Positions 26,347 to 36,014 of a stretch of DNA of 64,000 bases are shown in pieces. The DNA lies in the NCBI GenBank assembly GCA_029780695.1, contig JAKOYD010000040.1, forward strand, positions 1 to 64,000, written 5' to 3'. The notes beneath the pieces are model-generated. The model had not been told where the DNA came from. It saw only the letters and a program-made list of their open reading frames with translations, and did no database searches. The position numbers were made by a program, and so were the translations under genes. Each line of letters opens with the position of its first letter. Positions within the stretch are counted from its first letter, which is position 1. Source of the stretch: Pseudomonadota bacterium. GTDB taxonomy: Bacteria; Pseudomonadota; Gammaproteobacteria; Burkholderiales; Burkholderiaceae_C.

Positions 26347-27420
26347 TCAGGGGCGGCGTTCGAGACCATGAACGAATGCCTTGAGCGTGCCTGGCGGGAC
26401 TTCGCCCACCGCCGTGATCCACCAATCGCCGCCCCGCTCGGACAGGCGGCGCGTCATGGTGTGCGTGGCCCCCATGCCGGACAGGCCCTCGCGGTCGTGG
26501 CGTTCGCGGTCGAAGGGTTGCATGAACAGCGACACCGTGGCCAGGCCGTCCGAAAACACCCATTGCACCACCGAAGACACGGGCGAGACCGGCCGGCGAT
26601 AGCAGCTTTGCGGCAGAAAGCCCGGCACGCCAGACTTCAGGCGCCAGCCTTCCGATTCAGGCGTGGTGCGCACACGCTCGGCCTTCATCACGCGATAGCC
26701 TTCGGTGTTGTCCATCAGCTGGCGCAGCTTGTCGGCGCGCACCGGTGCGTCTAACTGCAGCTCGGAAAACGCGGCCTGCTCCAGCACGCGGCCCTGGGCG
26801 TCCACCGTCTGCGATTTGACGACCAGGCCCGAGCGCTTTTCGCTCCAGATGCGGTAGCCGAAGCGCCAGTCGTCGCGCGGCTGCAGCAGCACGATGTCGG
26901 CGTCAAACCCCGCCACGCGGCCCTGGCCGGCTTCGCTGGCGGTGTAGTAGTCGGCCGTGGCAAAGCCTTGCCCGGCGTTCAACAGGTTGGGAAACATGCC
27001 GCCCGAATCGCGCTGGTCGACCTTGACCACGCGCGCTTCGGGCAGGAAAGTCATCACCGCCTCGTTGCGGCGGAAGGTGGAGCGTGGCGCGCCGGTCAGC
27101 GCCTCGACGCGCTCCATTTGCACCTCGCCTTCGCACACGTGCCAGATGCGTGCGCTGGACAGCGCGCCCGACGCCGACGACACCACGAAGGTGCCCACGT
27201 AAGACGGCAGGCGCGACGCCTGCTGCAGCCGCACCAGCCATTCGGCGACGCTGCGCTGCGGCGGACCGACGGATCGGTCAGTGGCGCCCTGCGCGCCCGC
27301 CAGCGTGACCAGGCCACCGGCGCACCACGCCAGCGCGGCCAACCCCAGCCACCGCGTGCCCACGCGCAGACGCGCGCCCGGCAAGGCACGGCTGGCGCTG
27401 CCCAGTCCCGCCGCGATCAA
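26347..27420 (-). CDS. rseB: Sigma-E regulatory protein RseB/MucB
   Basis: Periplasmic protein that binds RseA and shields it from proteolysis until it senses mislocalised lipoprotein or LPS. The 357-residue protein has an N-terminal hydrophobic signal (WLGLAALAWCAGG) and the two MucB domains: an N-terminal LolA-like part (SYVGTFVVSSASG through the YRIWSEKRSGLVVKSQ strand) and a smaller C-terminal domain (VQWVFSDGLATVSLFMQPF). It starts at a TTG that overlaps the rseA stop as TTGA. The gene order rpoE-rseA-rseB-mucD makes the assignment firm. Confidence 0.92.
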   Translation of the reverse strand: MIAAGLGSASRALPGARLRVGTRWLGLAALAWCAGGLVTLAGAQGATDRSVGPPQRSVAEWLVRLQQASRLPSYVGTFVVSSASGALSSARIWHVCEGEVQMERVEALTGAPRSTFRRNEAVMTFLPEARVVKVDQRDSGGMFPNLLNAGQGFATADYYTASEAGQGRVAGFDADIVLLQPRDDWRFGYRIWSEKRSGLVVKSQTVDAQGRVLEQAAFSELQLDAPVRADKLRQLMDNTEGYRVMKAERVRTTPESEGWRLKSGVPGFLPQSCYRRPVSPVSSVVQWVFSDGLATVSLFMQPFDRERHDREGLSGMGATHTMTRRLSERGGDWWITAVGEVPPGTLKAFVHGLERRP

Positions 27421-28079
27421 CGGCCCGATCCCTCGAAGGTGGCGTTGCGCAGAAAGCCCGCGGCATTGCCCAGTGCCGACACACCGGCGGACTGGCGGTG
27501 CGCGGCCAGCAATTCGTCCAGGCGCGGATCGCGCAGCATGACGTCGCCCATGTCCGCCGGCTCGGACGCGGCGGCCAACGCGACTTGCGGCGCGCCCTGC
27601 CCCGGGCCCGCCATCAAGCTCATGACCTGGGTCGGCTGCGCCGATGGGCCTTGGGCCAGCTGCGCGCCGGTGCCCGGCTGCGGTCCCAGGCTGCCCATCA
27701 CGCTCCAGCCAATGGCCGCCACCGCGGCGAAGGATGCCAGCCCAGCGACCATCTTCCAGCGGAACACGCCGTCATTGGCGGCGGGGCGCGACACGTCGCG
27801 CGCGTCCGCCGGGCGCCGCGCCGGCACCATCACCGTGGGGCGGGCTTCCTCTTGCAGGCGCGCATTCAGGCGAGCCAGGAAGGCGCTGTCGCGCCCGCAA
27901 CCCGCCAGGTCGGACGAGCGCAGCACGTCGCCAACCAAATGGTAGACCTGCCAGCATTCGCCGGCCTCGGTGGAGGCCATCATGCGCAACGCCGCGCTGG
28001 CCTCGGCGCCCCGCAACTGCCCATCCATCAGGGCCGACAGTGTTTCACGATCCAGTTGCTTGTCGACTTGAGTCATCAT
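27417..28079 (-). CDS. rseA: Anti-sigma-E factor RseA
   Basis: Membrane protein that holds RpoE inactive; stress-induced cleavage frees the sigma factor. The 220-residue protein has the cytoplasmic RseA N-terminal domain (LSALMDGQLRGAEASAALRMM...CWQVYHLVGDVLR), one membrane segment (about residues 118-137), and a low-complexity periplasmic tail rich in Ala, Gln and Pro that would contact RseB. ATG 28079 follows rpoE by 34 bp. The double-ATG start leaves one-residue uncertainty. Confidence 0.93.
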   Translation of the reverse strand: MMTQVDKQLDRETLSALMDGQLRGAEASAALRMMASTEAGECWQVYHLVGDVLRSSDLAGCGRDSAFLARLNARLQEEARPTVMVPARRPADARDVSRPAANDGVFRWKMVAGLASFAAVAAIGWSVMGSLGPQPGTGAQLAQGPSAQPTQVMSLMAGPGQGAPQVALAAASEPADMGDVMLRDPRLDELLAAHRQSAGVSALGNAAGFLRNATFEGSGR

Positions 28080-28113
28080 GATGGAATACCACTCTCGATC
28101 ATTCCCGCCACCC

Positions 28114-28746
28114 TCACCACCGCTTGCCCGTCTGATGACTCAGCAGGGGCTTGACCCTGGCTGAGATCGCCTCGCGCGCCCGGAAAATCCGCGAGCGCAC
28201 GGTGCCGATCGGGCAATTCATGGCTTCCGCAATCTCTTCGTAGCTCAAGCCCTCGATTTCGCGCAGCGTGACGGCCTGGCGCAAATCCTCGGGCAATGCC
28301 TCCATCGCGGCGTTGACGGCGGCGGCGATTTCGCGTGCCGCCAGTTCAGATTCCGGCGTGGATTCCGACGTTAGTTCGTTCTCGCGCCGGGAAGTTTCAT
28401 CATCGTCATCGCCAGATTGCAGGGCGGCCTCGGTCACGATCGGGTCGCGCTTGAGCTCCAGCAGCGACTTCTTGGCCGTGTTGACGGCAATGCGGTAGAG
28501 CCAGGTGTAGAACTGGGCGTCGCCGCGAAACTGGTGCAGCGCGCGCCAGGCGCGGATGAACGTCTCTTGCGCAATGTCGGGCACCAGGTCAACGTCGCGC
28601 ACCATGCGGCCGATCAGCCGCTCGATGCGGCGCTGGTATTTGATGACCAGCAGCTCGTAGGCGCGCTGATCGCCCGCGGCTGCGCGCTCGACCAGCAGCG
28701 CGTCGCTGTCGGTCGGGGCTGGCGGAGGAGCGACGGGTTCGGTCAC
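28114..28746 (-). CDS. rpoE: RNA polymerase sigma factor RpoE (ECF, sigma-E)
   Basis: Extracytoplasmic-function sigma factor for envelope stress. The 210-residue protein has region 2 (YELLVIKYQRRIERLIGRMV...ETFIRAWRAL) and region 4 with its helix-turn-helix (LREIEGLSYEEIAEAMNCPIGTVRSR is the span at the C-terminal end). The linker between them is rich in acidic and Ser/Thr residues. It starts at GTG 28746. A -like autoregulated promoter is expected but I could not define a GAACTT...TCTGA pair upstream. Confidence 0.96.
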   Translation of the reverse strand: MTEPVAPPPAPTDSDALLVERAAAGDQRAYELLVIKYQRRIERLIGRMVRDVDLVPDIAQETFIRAWRALHQFRGDAQFYTWLYRIAVNTAKKSLLELKRDPIVTEAALQSGDDDDETSRRENELTSESTPESELAAREIAAAVNAAMEALPEDLRQAVTLREIEGLSYEEIAEAMNCPIGTVRSRIFRAREAISARVKPLLSHQTGKRW

Positions 28747-28782
28747 GAAAAACTCAGGGTCAAAACGACGACGCGCCCGGCA

Positions 28783-29283
28783 TCAGGCGCGTTCGGCATC
28801 GGCGTTGCGCAAGCGGGCGCTGTCCGCCGATGACTGCGGCAAATATAGCGCACAGCGCAACAGATGCCAGCGCGCGGGGTCGATGCGGGCCTCGGCCCAA
28901 AGCCAATGGCCGCGTCGCGCGCCAGTGGCGCCAAACCACAGCAGCATCCAGCGCTGGGCGTCCAGACGAACCTGAACGCGGGCGCCTTCGCCGCCCTGTT
29001 CACGCGCACCCGGCGGCAGGCCAAGCCACCAGAATTGGCCGTCCCAGCGCAACGTGCGACGGGCCTGGCGCCGCCAGAACAATGCCAGCGCGGCGCTGGC
29101 GATTCCACAAAAAACTATTAAAACAATAGCTGTCCACGCTTTTGCTGATTGGGCTGAAGGCATGACCAGCATGCCAATGGCCGCCAGCCAGCCAGCACCG
29201 CCCAGCCCCAGCAACCCGGCGGCCAGCGCGCCGGTACGCCCAACGGGGTAGGTCACCACGAGCGCGTCGGGCAGGCGGGGCAT
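28783..29283 (-). CDS. Membrane protein of unknown function between fabF and rpoE
   Basis: A 166-residue protein with two adjacent membrane helices (about residues 17-40 and 48-66) and a soluble C-terminal part with several Trp/Arg motifs. Its size, topology and place resemble YgfX/CptA-like proteins that often lie by rpoE or fabF in Burkholderiales, but this is inferred from context. The codons for the second helix (SAKAWTAIVLIVFCG) coincide with a reverse-orientation copy of the dispersed hairpin repeat. Confidence 0.7.
   Translation of the reverse strand: MPRLPDALVVTYPVGRTGALAAGLLGLGGAGWLAAIGMLVMPSAQSAKAWTAIVLIVFCGIASAALALFWRRQARRTLRWDGQFWWLGLPPGAREQGGEGARVQVRLDAQRWMLLWFGATGARRGHWLWAEARIDPARWHLLRCALYLPQSSADSARLRNADAERA
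29102..29162 (-). repeat. Dispersed hairpin repeat, copy 10 (within a coding region)
   Basis: Read on the minus strand: CAGCAAAAGCGTGGACAGCT, ATTGTTTTAATAGTTTTTTG. It matches the second arm and AT-rich tail of the family and lies inside the membrane-protein gene. Confidence 0.55.
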
Positions 29284-29338
29284 TCGTCAGGCCAGGCCAA
29301 CCGTGCGCCGGCACGCGCGGCTCGCGGCGGCGCGGCGC

Positions 29339-30589
29339 TCAGGCGCGCTTGAACACCAGCGAGCCGTTGGTGCCGCCAAAGCCAAAGTTGTTCTTCAGCG
29401 CGTATTCCATCTTCATGTCGCGCGCGGTGTTGGCGCAATAGTCCAGGTCGCACTCCGGATCCTGGTGGAAGATGTTGATGGTGGGCGGCACCTTTTGTTC
29501 GTGCAGCGCCAGAACGGTGAACACGCTTTCGATGCCGCCAGCGCCGCCCAACAGGTGGCCGGTCATGGACTTGGTGGAGCTGACCACGACCTGGCGCGCC
29601 GCATCGCCCAGCGCCGCCTTGATGGCGTTGGTTTCGTTGACGTCGCCCAGCGGGGTCGATGTGCCATGGGCGTTCAGGTACTGCACGGCGTCGGCGTTGA
29701 TGCCCGCATCACGCAGCGCGTTGACCATGGAGCGACGCGGGCCGTCCACGTCGGGCGCGGTCATGTGGAAGGCGTCGCCGCTCATGCCAAAGCCCACCAG
29801 CTCGGCATAAATCTTGGCGCCGCGCGCCTTGGCGTGTTCGTATTCCTCGAGCACCACCACGCCAGCACCTTCGCCCAGCACGAAACCATCGCGGTCCTTG
29901 TCCCAGGGGCGCGAGGCGGTCTTGGGGTCGTCGTTGCGCGTCGACAAGGCGCGCGCCGCGGCAAAGCCGCCCACGCCCAGCGGCGACACGGTGGATTCGG
30001 CGCCACCGGCAACCATGACGTCGGCGTCGCCATATTGGATCAAACGCGCCGACAAGCCGATGGCGTGCAAGCCCGTGGTGCAGGCCGTCACCGCGGCGAT
30101 GTTGGGGCCCTTGAATCCAAAGCGGATGGACGCGTGCCCCGAAATCATGTTGATGATCGAGGCCGGCACGAAAAACGGCGAAATGCGGCGCGCGCCGCGG
30201 CTCGCGTATTCGGCGTGGGTCTCCTCGATCATGGGCAAGCCGCCAATGCCGGAGCCGATGTTGCAGCCGATGCGTTCGGCTTGGTCGGGATCCAGCGCTT
30301 CACCCGTGGCAAGCCCCGAATCGGCCACCGCCTGAAATGCAGCGGCCAAGCCCAGATGGATAAAGCGATCCATGTGGCGGGCTTCCTTTTCGGCGATGTA
30401 GTCGCCGATGTGGAAGCCCTTGACCTCGCCCGCGAACCGGCAGGCCAGCGCCGAAGCATCGAATTGGGTGATCAGGTCGATGCCCGAGCGGCCCGCCAGC
30501 AGGCTGGCCCAGCTCTCGGCCACGGTGTTGCCCACGGGGCTGACGCAGCCCAGGCCTGTCACGACTACGCGACGCCGATTCATGCTCAT
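29339..30589 (-). CDS. fabF: 3-oxoacyl-ACP synthase II (FabF)
   Basis: Condensing enzyme that elongates acyl-ACP with malonyl-ACP. The 416-residue protein has the KAS II catalytic Cys in [11 protein letters not shown], the His pair in [11 protein letters not shown] and [12 protein letters not shown], and the usual [15 protein letters not shown] start. I start at ATG 30589 ([12 protein letters not shown]); sequence upstream in frame is the acpP-fabF gap. It is the last enzyme gene of the fab cluster, 121 bp downstream of acpP. Confidence 0.98.
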   Translation of the reverse strand: MSMNRRRVVVTGLGCVSPVGNTVAESWASLLAGRSGIDLITQFDASALACRFAGEVKGFHIGDYIAEKEARHMDRFIHLGLAAAFQAVADSGLATGEALDPDQAERIGCNIGSGIGGLPMIEETHAEYASRGARRISPFFVPASIINMISGHASIRFGFKGPNIAAVTACTTGLHAIGLSARLIQYGDADVMVAGGAESTVSPLGVGGFAAARALSTRNDDPKTASRPWDKDRDGFVLGEGAGVVVLEEYEHAKARGAKIYAELVGFGMSGDAFHMTAPDVDGPRRSMVNALRDAGINADAVQYLNAHGTSTPLGDVNETNAIKAALGDAARQVVVSSTKSMTGHLLGGAGGIESVFTVLALHEQKVPPTINIFHQDPECDLDYCANTARDMKMEYALKNNFGFGGTNGSLVFKRA

Positions 30590-30710
30590 GCGATCCTGAT
30601 GTGCTTGGGGGTCAGACCTCGCGGTGCACACGCTGCGCCGTGGCGCCAGCCCGGCACGCTGCGAGATATCTGTAGGGAGCTGTCCCGCGTGGATGACGCA
30701 GGGGCGTCGG

Positions 30711-30980
<270 letters not shown>

Positions 30981-31048
30981 TTACCCGCGCTTACAGCACG
31001 CCCGGGCGGCACGCCCCGGCGCAGCGGGCAGTGCGAATGGTATACGCA

Positions 31049-31798
31049 TCAGGCCATGAACATGCCGCCGTTGACGTGCAGTTCCTGCCCCGTCACGTAA
31101 CCCGCCTCGGGCCCGGCCAGGTAGGCCACGGCGGCGGCGATGTCGGCCGGCTGGCCCAGGCGGCCGAGCGGAATCTGTGCGGCCAGCGTTTTTTGCTGTT
31201 CTTCGCCCAGCGCGGCGGTCATGTCGGTGGCGATGAAGCCGGGCGCGACGCAGTTCACGGTGATGCCGCGGCTGCCCAGTTCGCGTGCCAGCGCGCGCGT
31301 CATGCCGGCCAGGCCGGCCTTGGCGGCGGCGTAGTTGGCTTGGCCGGGATTGCCCGACGCGCCCACCACGCTGGTGATGCTGACGATGCGGCCGTAGCGC
31401 TGCTTCATCATGGGACGCATGACGGCGCGGCTCAGGCGGAACACCGCCTTGAGGTTGGTGTCCAGCACCGCGTCCCAGTCGTCGTCTTTCATGCGCATGG
31501 CCAGTTGGTCGCGCGTAATGCCGGCGTTGTTGACCAGCACGTGCAGCGCGCCATGCTGCTTGACGATGCCGTCGATCAGCGCCTCGGATGCGGCCGCGTC
31601 GTTGACATTGAGTGCCACGCCCCGGCAGTCGGGGTAGGCCGCCAGCGCGGCGCTGATCTTGCCGGCGCCGTCTTCGGTGGTGGCGGTGCCGATCACCTTC
31701 ATGCCGCGCGCGGCCAGCGCCTGCGCAATGGCCGCGCCAATGCCGCGCGTGGCGCCCGTCACCAAGGCCACCTGGCCCGCGGAACTCACTTCACTCAT
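31049..31798 (-). CDS. fabG: 3-oxoacyl-ACP reductase (FabG)
   Basis: NADPH-dependent short-chain dehydrogenase that reduces 3-oxoacyl-ACP. The 249-residue protein has the cofactor loop TGATRGIGAAIAQ, NNAGIT, the catalytic Ser and Y-x3-K (SVVGASGNPGQANYAAAKAG), and the FabG-like VAPGFIATDMT segment. ATG 31798. It is 52 bp from fabD upstream and 101 bp from acpP downstream, as expected of a single fab operon. Confidence 0.98.
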   Translation of the reverse strand: MSEVSSAGQVALVTGATRGIGAAIAQALAARGMKVIGTATTEDGAGKISAALAAYPDCRGVALNVNDAAASEALIDGIVKQHGALHVLVNNAGITRDQLAMRMKDDDWDAVLDTNLKAVFRLSRAVMRPMMKQRYGRIVSITSVVGASGNPGQANYAAAKAGLAGMTRALARELGSRGITVNCVAPGFIATDMTAALGEEQQKTLAAQIPLGRLGQPADIAAAVAYLAGPEAGYVTGQELHVNGGMFMA

Positions 31799-31850
31799 GT
31801 CTCTCGTCCCCCAAGAATTCAGCCGCCGCCGGCGCGCGGCGATGCGGTTG

Positions 31851-32801
31851 TCAGCTCAGCTGCGCCTTGACCTCGGCCAGCGTGGCCGGGTCGTACATCG
31901 CCAGGCCGGTCAGTTCGGCGTCGATGCGCTTGGTCATGCCGGCCAGCACCTTGCCCGGGCCGCATTCGACCAAGGTGGGCAGGCCCATGGCCTTGATCTT
32001 GCGCACGGATTCGACCCAGCGCACCGGGCCGAAGGCCTGGCGATACAGCGCGTCGCGGATGCGGTCGGCCTCGTCCTCGATGGCGACGTCGATGTTGTTG
32101 ACCACCGGAATCTGCGGCGTGGTGAAAGCGACGTCGGCCAGCGCGGCCTTCAGGCGCTCGGCGGCGGGCTTCATCAGGCTGGAATGGAAAGGCGCCGACA
32201 CCGGCAGCGGCAGCGCACGCTTGGCACCCATGCCCTTGAGCACTTCGCAGGCCTTGTCGACCGCCGCCTTGGTGCCGGCGATCACCGTCTGCACCGGGTC
32301 GTTGAAGTTGACGGCTTCGACCACTTCAGTGCCATTTGCGCCCATGGCGCCCGTCACTTCTGCGCAGCCAGCTATCACTTTTGAAGCATCCAGCCCCAGG
32401 ATGGCGGCCATGGCGCCGGTGCCGACGGGCACGGCCTCCTGCATGGCGCGGGCGCGCAGACGCACCAGCGGCACCGCGTCGGCCAGCGCCAGCGCACCCG
32501 AGGCGACCAGCGCCGAATATTCGCCCAGCGAATGGCCGGCCACGGCCGCCGGCAGCGCCCCGCCCTCGGCGCGCCAGGCGCGCCAGGCCGCCACGCCCGC
32601 CACCAGCATCACCGGCTGGGTGTTGGTGGTCAGCGCCAGGTCTTCCTTGGGGCCGCCCGCAATCAGCGCGCCGACGTCCTCGCCCAGTGCGTCGGACGCC
32701 TCTTGCAGGGTGTCGCGCACGGCCGGGTGGTCACCCCAGGCGTCCAGCATGCCCACGGATTGCGATCCCTGGCCCGGAAATACGAAGGCGATGGGTTTCA
32801 T
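31851..32801 (-). CDS. fabD: Malonyl-CoA:ACP transacylase (FabD)
   Basis: Loads malonyl groups onto ACP. The 316-residue protein has FPGQGSQSVGM at the start, the active-site GHSLGEYSAL with the nucleophilic Ser, and the His motif VSAPFHSSLM. The stretch LDASKVIAGCAEVTG (about residues 134-148) is encoded by sequence that resembles a dispersed repeat copy (32336-32392), so the gene may have absorbed one without losing function. ATG 32801, followed upstream by a repeat copy and fabH. Confidence 0.97.
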   Translation of the reverse strand: MKPIAFVFPGQGSQSVGMLDAWGDHPAVRDTLQEASDALGEDVGALIAGGPKEDLALTTNTQPVMLVAGVAAWRAWRAEGGALPAAVAGHSLGEYSALVASGALALADAVPLVRLRARAMQEAVPVGTGAMAAILGLDASKVIAGCAEVTGAMGANGTEVVEAVNFNDPVQTVIAGTKAAVDKACEVLKGMGAKRALPLPVSAPFHSSLMKPAAERLKAALADVAFTTPQIPVVNNIDVAIEDEADRIRDALYRQAFGPVRWVESVRKIKAMGLPTLVECGPGKVLAGMTKRIDAELTGLAMYDPATLAEVKAQLS

Positions 32802-32820
32802 GGCACTCGACTCGAAAAAA

Positions 32821-32880
32821 TGAATAAAAACAGGCGTCAGCGCTTGCGCATCAACGCGCTAAAGCTACAAATTCAGAAGC
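32821..32880 (+). repeat. Dispersed hairpin repeat, copy 11
   Basis: ATAAAAACAGGCGTCAGCGC, TTGCGCATCAACGCGCTAAA, GCTACAAATTCAGAAGC. It spans the fabH-fabD gap and overlaps the last codons of fabH; the fabH stop TAG (32865-32867) lies within it. Confidence 0.75.
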
Positions 32881-33845
32881 ACCGCACCCCAGGTGAAGCC
32901 GCCGCCCACGCCTTCGAGCAGCAGCGTCTGCCCGGGCTGGATCTTGCCGCTGCGCACGCCGTGGTCCAGCGCCAGCGGAATCGACGCGGCCGAGGTATTG
33001 CCGTGGTCCTGCACGGTGACGATGACCTTGTCGACCGGCAGGTGCAGCTTCTTGGCCGTGCCCATCATGATGCGCAGGTTGGCCTGGTGCGGGATGAGCC
33101 AGTCGATGTCGGATTCCTGCTTGCCGGCCTTGGCCAGCACGGCGCGGGCCGCCTTGTCGAGCACGCCCACGGCCAGCTTGAACACCGCCTGGCCGTCCAT
33201 TTTGAGCACCGGGTCGCCCAGCACCTGGCCGCCCGACACGTGGCCCGGCACGCACAGGATGTCGACGTACTTGCCGTCGGCGTGCAGGTCGGTGGCCAGG
33301 ATGCCGGGGGTGTCGCTGGCTTCCAGCACCACGGCACCCGCGCCGTCACCGAACAGCACGCAGGTGGTGCGGTCGCTCCAGTCGAGGATGCGGCTGAACA
33401 CTTCGGCGCCGATCACCAGCGCGCGGCGCGCCGTGCCGTTGGCGATCAGCGCGTCCGCCACCGTCAGCGCGTAGACGAAGCCGCTGCACACGGCCTGCAC
33501 GTCGAACACCGGGCAACCGGCCATGCCGAGCTTGTGCTGCACGATGGCGGCGGTGGACGGAAACACCATGTCCGGCGTGGACGTGGCGACGATGATCAGG
33601 TCGATGTCGGACGGCTGCAGCCCGGCGGCCTGCAGCGCGGCGCGCGCGGCCGGCACGGCCAGCTCGCTGGCCGGCACGTCGGGCGCGGCAAAGTGGCGCG
33701 CCCGGATGCCGGTGCGCTCGACGATCCACTCGTCCGAGGTTTCGATGCCCCGCGTGGCCAGCTCGGCCGCCAGATCGGCGTTGGTCACGCGGCGCGGCGG
33801 CAGGTAGCTGCCGGTGCCGGTGATGCGGGAAAAGCGTTTGCTCAT
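32865..33845 (-). CDS. fabH: 3-oxoacyl-ACP synthase III (FabH)
   Basis: Starts fatty-acid synthesis by condensing acetyl-CoA with malonyl-ACP. The 326-residue protein has the catalytic Cys in [14 protein letters not shown], His in [12 protein letters not shown] and Asn in [19 protein letters not shown] start at ATG 33845 ([16 protein letters not shown]); an earlier in-frame ATG-less extension is unrelated. The gene is 32 bp from plsX. Its 3' end and stop codon are built from a dispersed repeat copy. Confidence 0.98.
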   Translation of the reverse strand: MSKRFSRITGTGSYLPPRRVTNADLAAELATRGIETSDEWIVERTGIRARHFAAPDVPASELAVPAARAALQAAGLQPSDIDLIIVATSTPDMVFPSTAAIVQHKLGMAGCPVFDVQAVCSGFVYALTVADALIANGTARRALVIGAEVFSRILDWSDRTTCVLFGDGAGAVVLEASDTPGILATDLHADGKYVDILCVPGHVSGGQVLGDPVLKMDGQAVFKLAVGVLDKAARAVLAKAGKQESDIDWLIPHQANLRIMMGTAKKLHLPVDKVIVTVQDHGNTSAASIPLALDHGVRSGKIQPGQTLLLEGVGGGFTWGAVLLNL

Positions 33846-33877
33846 GGGATCTCTTGTGGTCATGGCCGCGCCGGGGG

Positions 33878-34915
33878 TCAGGTGGCGGACTCGGTGCGCG
33901 CCGCAGGCGGCGCCAGCAGCGGCGCGGCGTGGGCGATGCGCTGCTGCACGCGCGCCAGCAGCTGGTGGCTGGCGGCATCATACGCGCGCGCCAGCGCCTG
34001 TTCAAAGGCCAGCGCGTCGGCCGAACCATGGCTCTTGAACACCAGGCCGCGCAGGCCCAGCAGCGCGGCGCCGTTGTAGCGGCGGTGGTCCAGGCGCCTC
34101 TTCAGCGCCATCAGAACCGGGTACGACACCGCGGCGCACAGCTTGGTCAGCAGGTTGCGGCTGAATTCCTCGCGCAGGAACTGGTTGATCATCTGCGCCA
34201 GGCCCTCGCTGGTCTTGAGCGCCACGTTGCCGACGAAGCCGTCGCACACCACGATGTCGGCCGTGCCCTTGAAGATGTCGTTGCCTTCGACGTTGCCGAC
34301 GAAGTTGAGGTCGCCCGCGGCGGCGGCGGCGCGCAGCAGTTCGCCCGCGCGCTTGATCTCGTCGCTGCCCTTGATCACCTCTTCGCCGATGTTGAGCAGG
34401 CCCACGGTGGGGCGGTCCTCGTTCTTCAGCACCGACACCAGCGCCGAGCCCATGACGGCGAACTGCAGCAGGTGCTCGGCCGTGCAGTCCACGTTGGCGC
34501 CCAGGTCGAGCACGGTGGTGGCGCCGCCCTGGGCGTTGGGCATCTGCGTGGCGATGGCCGGGCGCTCGATGCCGTCCAGCGTCTTCAGCAGGTAGCGCGC
34601 GATCGCCATCAGCGCGCCGGTGTTGCCGGCCGACACCGCCGCCTGCGCCGCGCCGTCCTTCACCCGCTGGATGGCCACGCGCATGGACGAATCCTTTTTT
34701 TTGCGCAGCGCGACCTCGACGGCGTCGTCCATGGTGACGACCTCGGTCGCGGGCACCACGCGGGCGCGCTCGTGCGTGAAGCCGGCCAGTGCGGCCGGCT
34801 GGCCGACCAGGATCAGTTGCGCATCCGGCCGCTGATCGAGGAACTGGCGACAGGCCGGCAAGGTGGCCTGGGGGCCGTGGTCGCCCCCCATGCAGTCAAC
34901 GGCCAGAACGATCAT
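33878..34915 (-). CDS. plsX: Phosphate acyltransferase PlsX
   Basis: Makes acyl-phosphate from acyl-ACP, the first step toward phosphatidic acid with PlsY. The 345-residue protein has the N-terminal [16 protein letters not shown] motif, the [20 protein letters not shown] region and the central [16 protein letters not shown] motif typical of PlsX. ATG 34915. It sits between rpmF and fabH in the order known from E. coli. Confidence 0.98.
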   Translation of the reverse strand: MIVLAVDCMGGDHGPQATLPACRQFLDQRPDAQLILVGQPAALAGFTHERARVVPATEVVTMDDAVEVALRKKKDSSMRVAIQRVKDGAAQAAVSAGNTGALMAIARYLLKTLDGIERPAIATQMPNAQGGATTVLDLGANVDCTAEHLLQFAVMGSALVSVLKNEDRPTVGLLNIGEEVIKGSDEIKRAGELLRAAAAAGDLNFVGNVEGNDIFKGTADIVVCDGFVGNVALKTSEGLAQMINQFLREEFSRNLLTKLCAAVSYPVLMALKRRLDHRRYNGAALLGLRGLVFKSHGSADALAFEQALARAYDAASHQLLARVQQRIAHAAPLLAPPAARTESAT

Positions 34916-34982
34916 GCGCGCACCCGGAACAAACCGTGCCGCCACAGCGCGGCGGCACAAAAAACCGTACCCAGAAACACCA

Positions 34983-35016
34983 AAGGCCCGGGGCTACGCA
35001 GAGTAGCGCCGGGCCT
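34983..35016 (-). terminator. Hairpin between rpmF and plsX (weak terminator or attenuator)
   Basis: A near-perfect 14-bp GC stem (34984-34997 with 35003-35016, one mismatch) is followed on the minus strand by only three T. It may reduce read-through from the ribosomal-protein gene into the lipid genes. Confidence 0.5.
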
Positions 35017-35078
35017 GGCAACCATAGTGACGTGTGCAACGTTGGCGCGTCACGCGCTGGCGCGCGCGCCTCGCCGCA

Positions 35079-35261
35079 TCAGGCTTCGGTCTTGGGCTTG
35101 ATGACCTGGCGACCGCGGTAGAAGCCGTTGGGGCTGATGTGGTGGCGCAGGTGGATTTCGCCGGTGGTCGGCTCGACGGCGATGCCCGGCGTGGCCAGGG
35201 CATTGTGCGAACGGTGCATGCCGCGCTTGGACGGCGACTTCTTGTTCTGTTGAACGGCCAT
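35079..35261 (-). CDS. rpmF: 50S ribosomal protein L32
   Basis: A 60-residue basic protein: [19 protein letters not shown] at the start, the [16 protein letters not shown] central part and the [10 protein letters not shown] end, all diagnostic for L32. The zinc-binding cysteines present in some L32 forms are absent (the C-minus form). Part of the yceD-rpmF-plsX-fab order. Confidence 0.98.
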   Translation of the reverse strand: MAVQQNKKSPSKRGMHRSHNALATPGIAVEPTTGEIHLRHHISPNGFYRGRQVIKPKTEA

Positions 35262-35436
35262 GATGGCTCCTTAAGCGATGTGGGCGGCCCGCCGCCGGCC
35301 CCTGGCCCGCGCAAACCGGTGTTGGATGAAATCAAACCGCGCCGCGCGCCCGTGCAAAGGGCGCCCGCATGGCGCGAAGCCCACGATTATAGCCAGAAAA
35401 TCGCGCTGCGACACCCACTTGCGCCGCTGCGCCGCG

Positions 35437-35988
35437 TCAACCGCCCTTCGGCTTGTCCTTCAGCGCCGACAGCGCCGCGAACGGGTTGACCTTGTCGACC
35501 TGCACGGCGTCGAAGTCGGCGCTCTGGGCGCTCAACCGGACGTCGGCCGGGCAGGTGTCGTGCCGCGGCACCAGCGGCAGCGCCATCAGCAGCTCGTCCT
35601 CGATCAGCGCGTTCAGGTCGAAGTCGGGCGCGGTTACCAGCACATCGTCGTCGGACTCGTCGTCCAGCGCGCTGGCGCGGTCCTCGTCGTCGACGAACAC
35701 GAAGTGCCGGTCGACGGTGACGGGCGTCTCCACCTCGCCCATGCAGCGCTGGCAGGTCAGCGGCAAGGTGGCGTCGGCGCGCAGGTGGATCGCCGGGCGC
35801 AGGCTGCCGTCGATGGCCTTGCGCTGGCCGCCGTCGGCTTGCCAGTTCACGGTCAAATCGGCCGCTGGCGCTTGCAGCTCTTGCACCAGGCGCTCATATT
35901 TTTGCAGCGGATCGGTGGCCGCCAGATGCCCGTGCAGACGCGCGAATGCCGCCACGTCCAGCCGCCGTGCGTCAAAGGTCTTGCTCAT
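35437..35988 (-). CDS. yceD: DUF177/YceD family protein (23S rRNA accumulation protein)
   Basis: A 183-residue DUF177 protein. E. coli YceD is linked to 23S rRNA accumulation; the mechanism is unknown. It has the family's CQRCMG cysteine motif (about residues 83-88) and an acidic middle (VDDEDRASALDDESDDDVLV). The segment QELQAPAADLTV is encoded by a GCTGGCGCTTGCAGCT-like stretch related to the dispersed repeat. It precedes rpmF on the same strand and is divergent from yceF. Confidence 0.9.
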   Translation of the reverse strand: MSKTFDARRLDVAAFARLHGHLAATDPLQKYERLVQELQAPAADLTVNWQADGGQRKAIDGSLRPAIHLRADATLPLTCQRCMGEVETPVTVDRHFVFVDDEDRASALDDESDDDVLVTAPDFDLNALIEDELLMALPLVPRHDTCPADVRLSAQSADFDAVQVDKVNPFAALSALKDKPKGG

Positions 35989-36014
35989 GCGGGCAGTGTA
36001 AGAGAATCGGCGTC

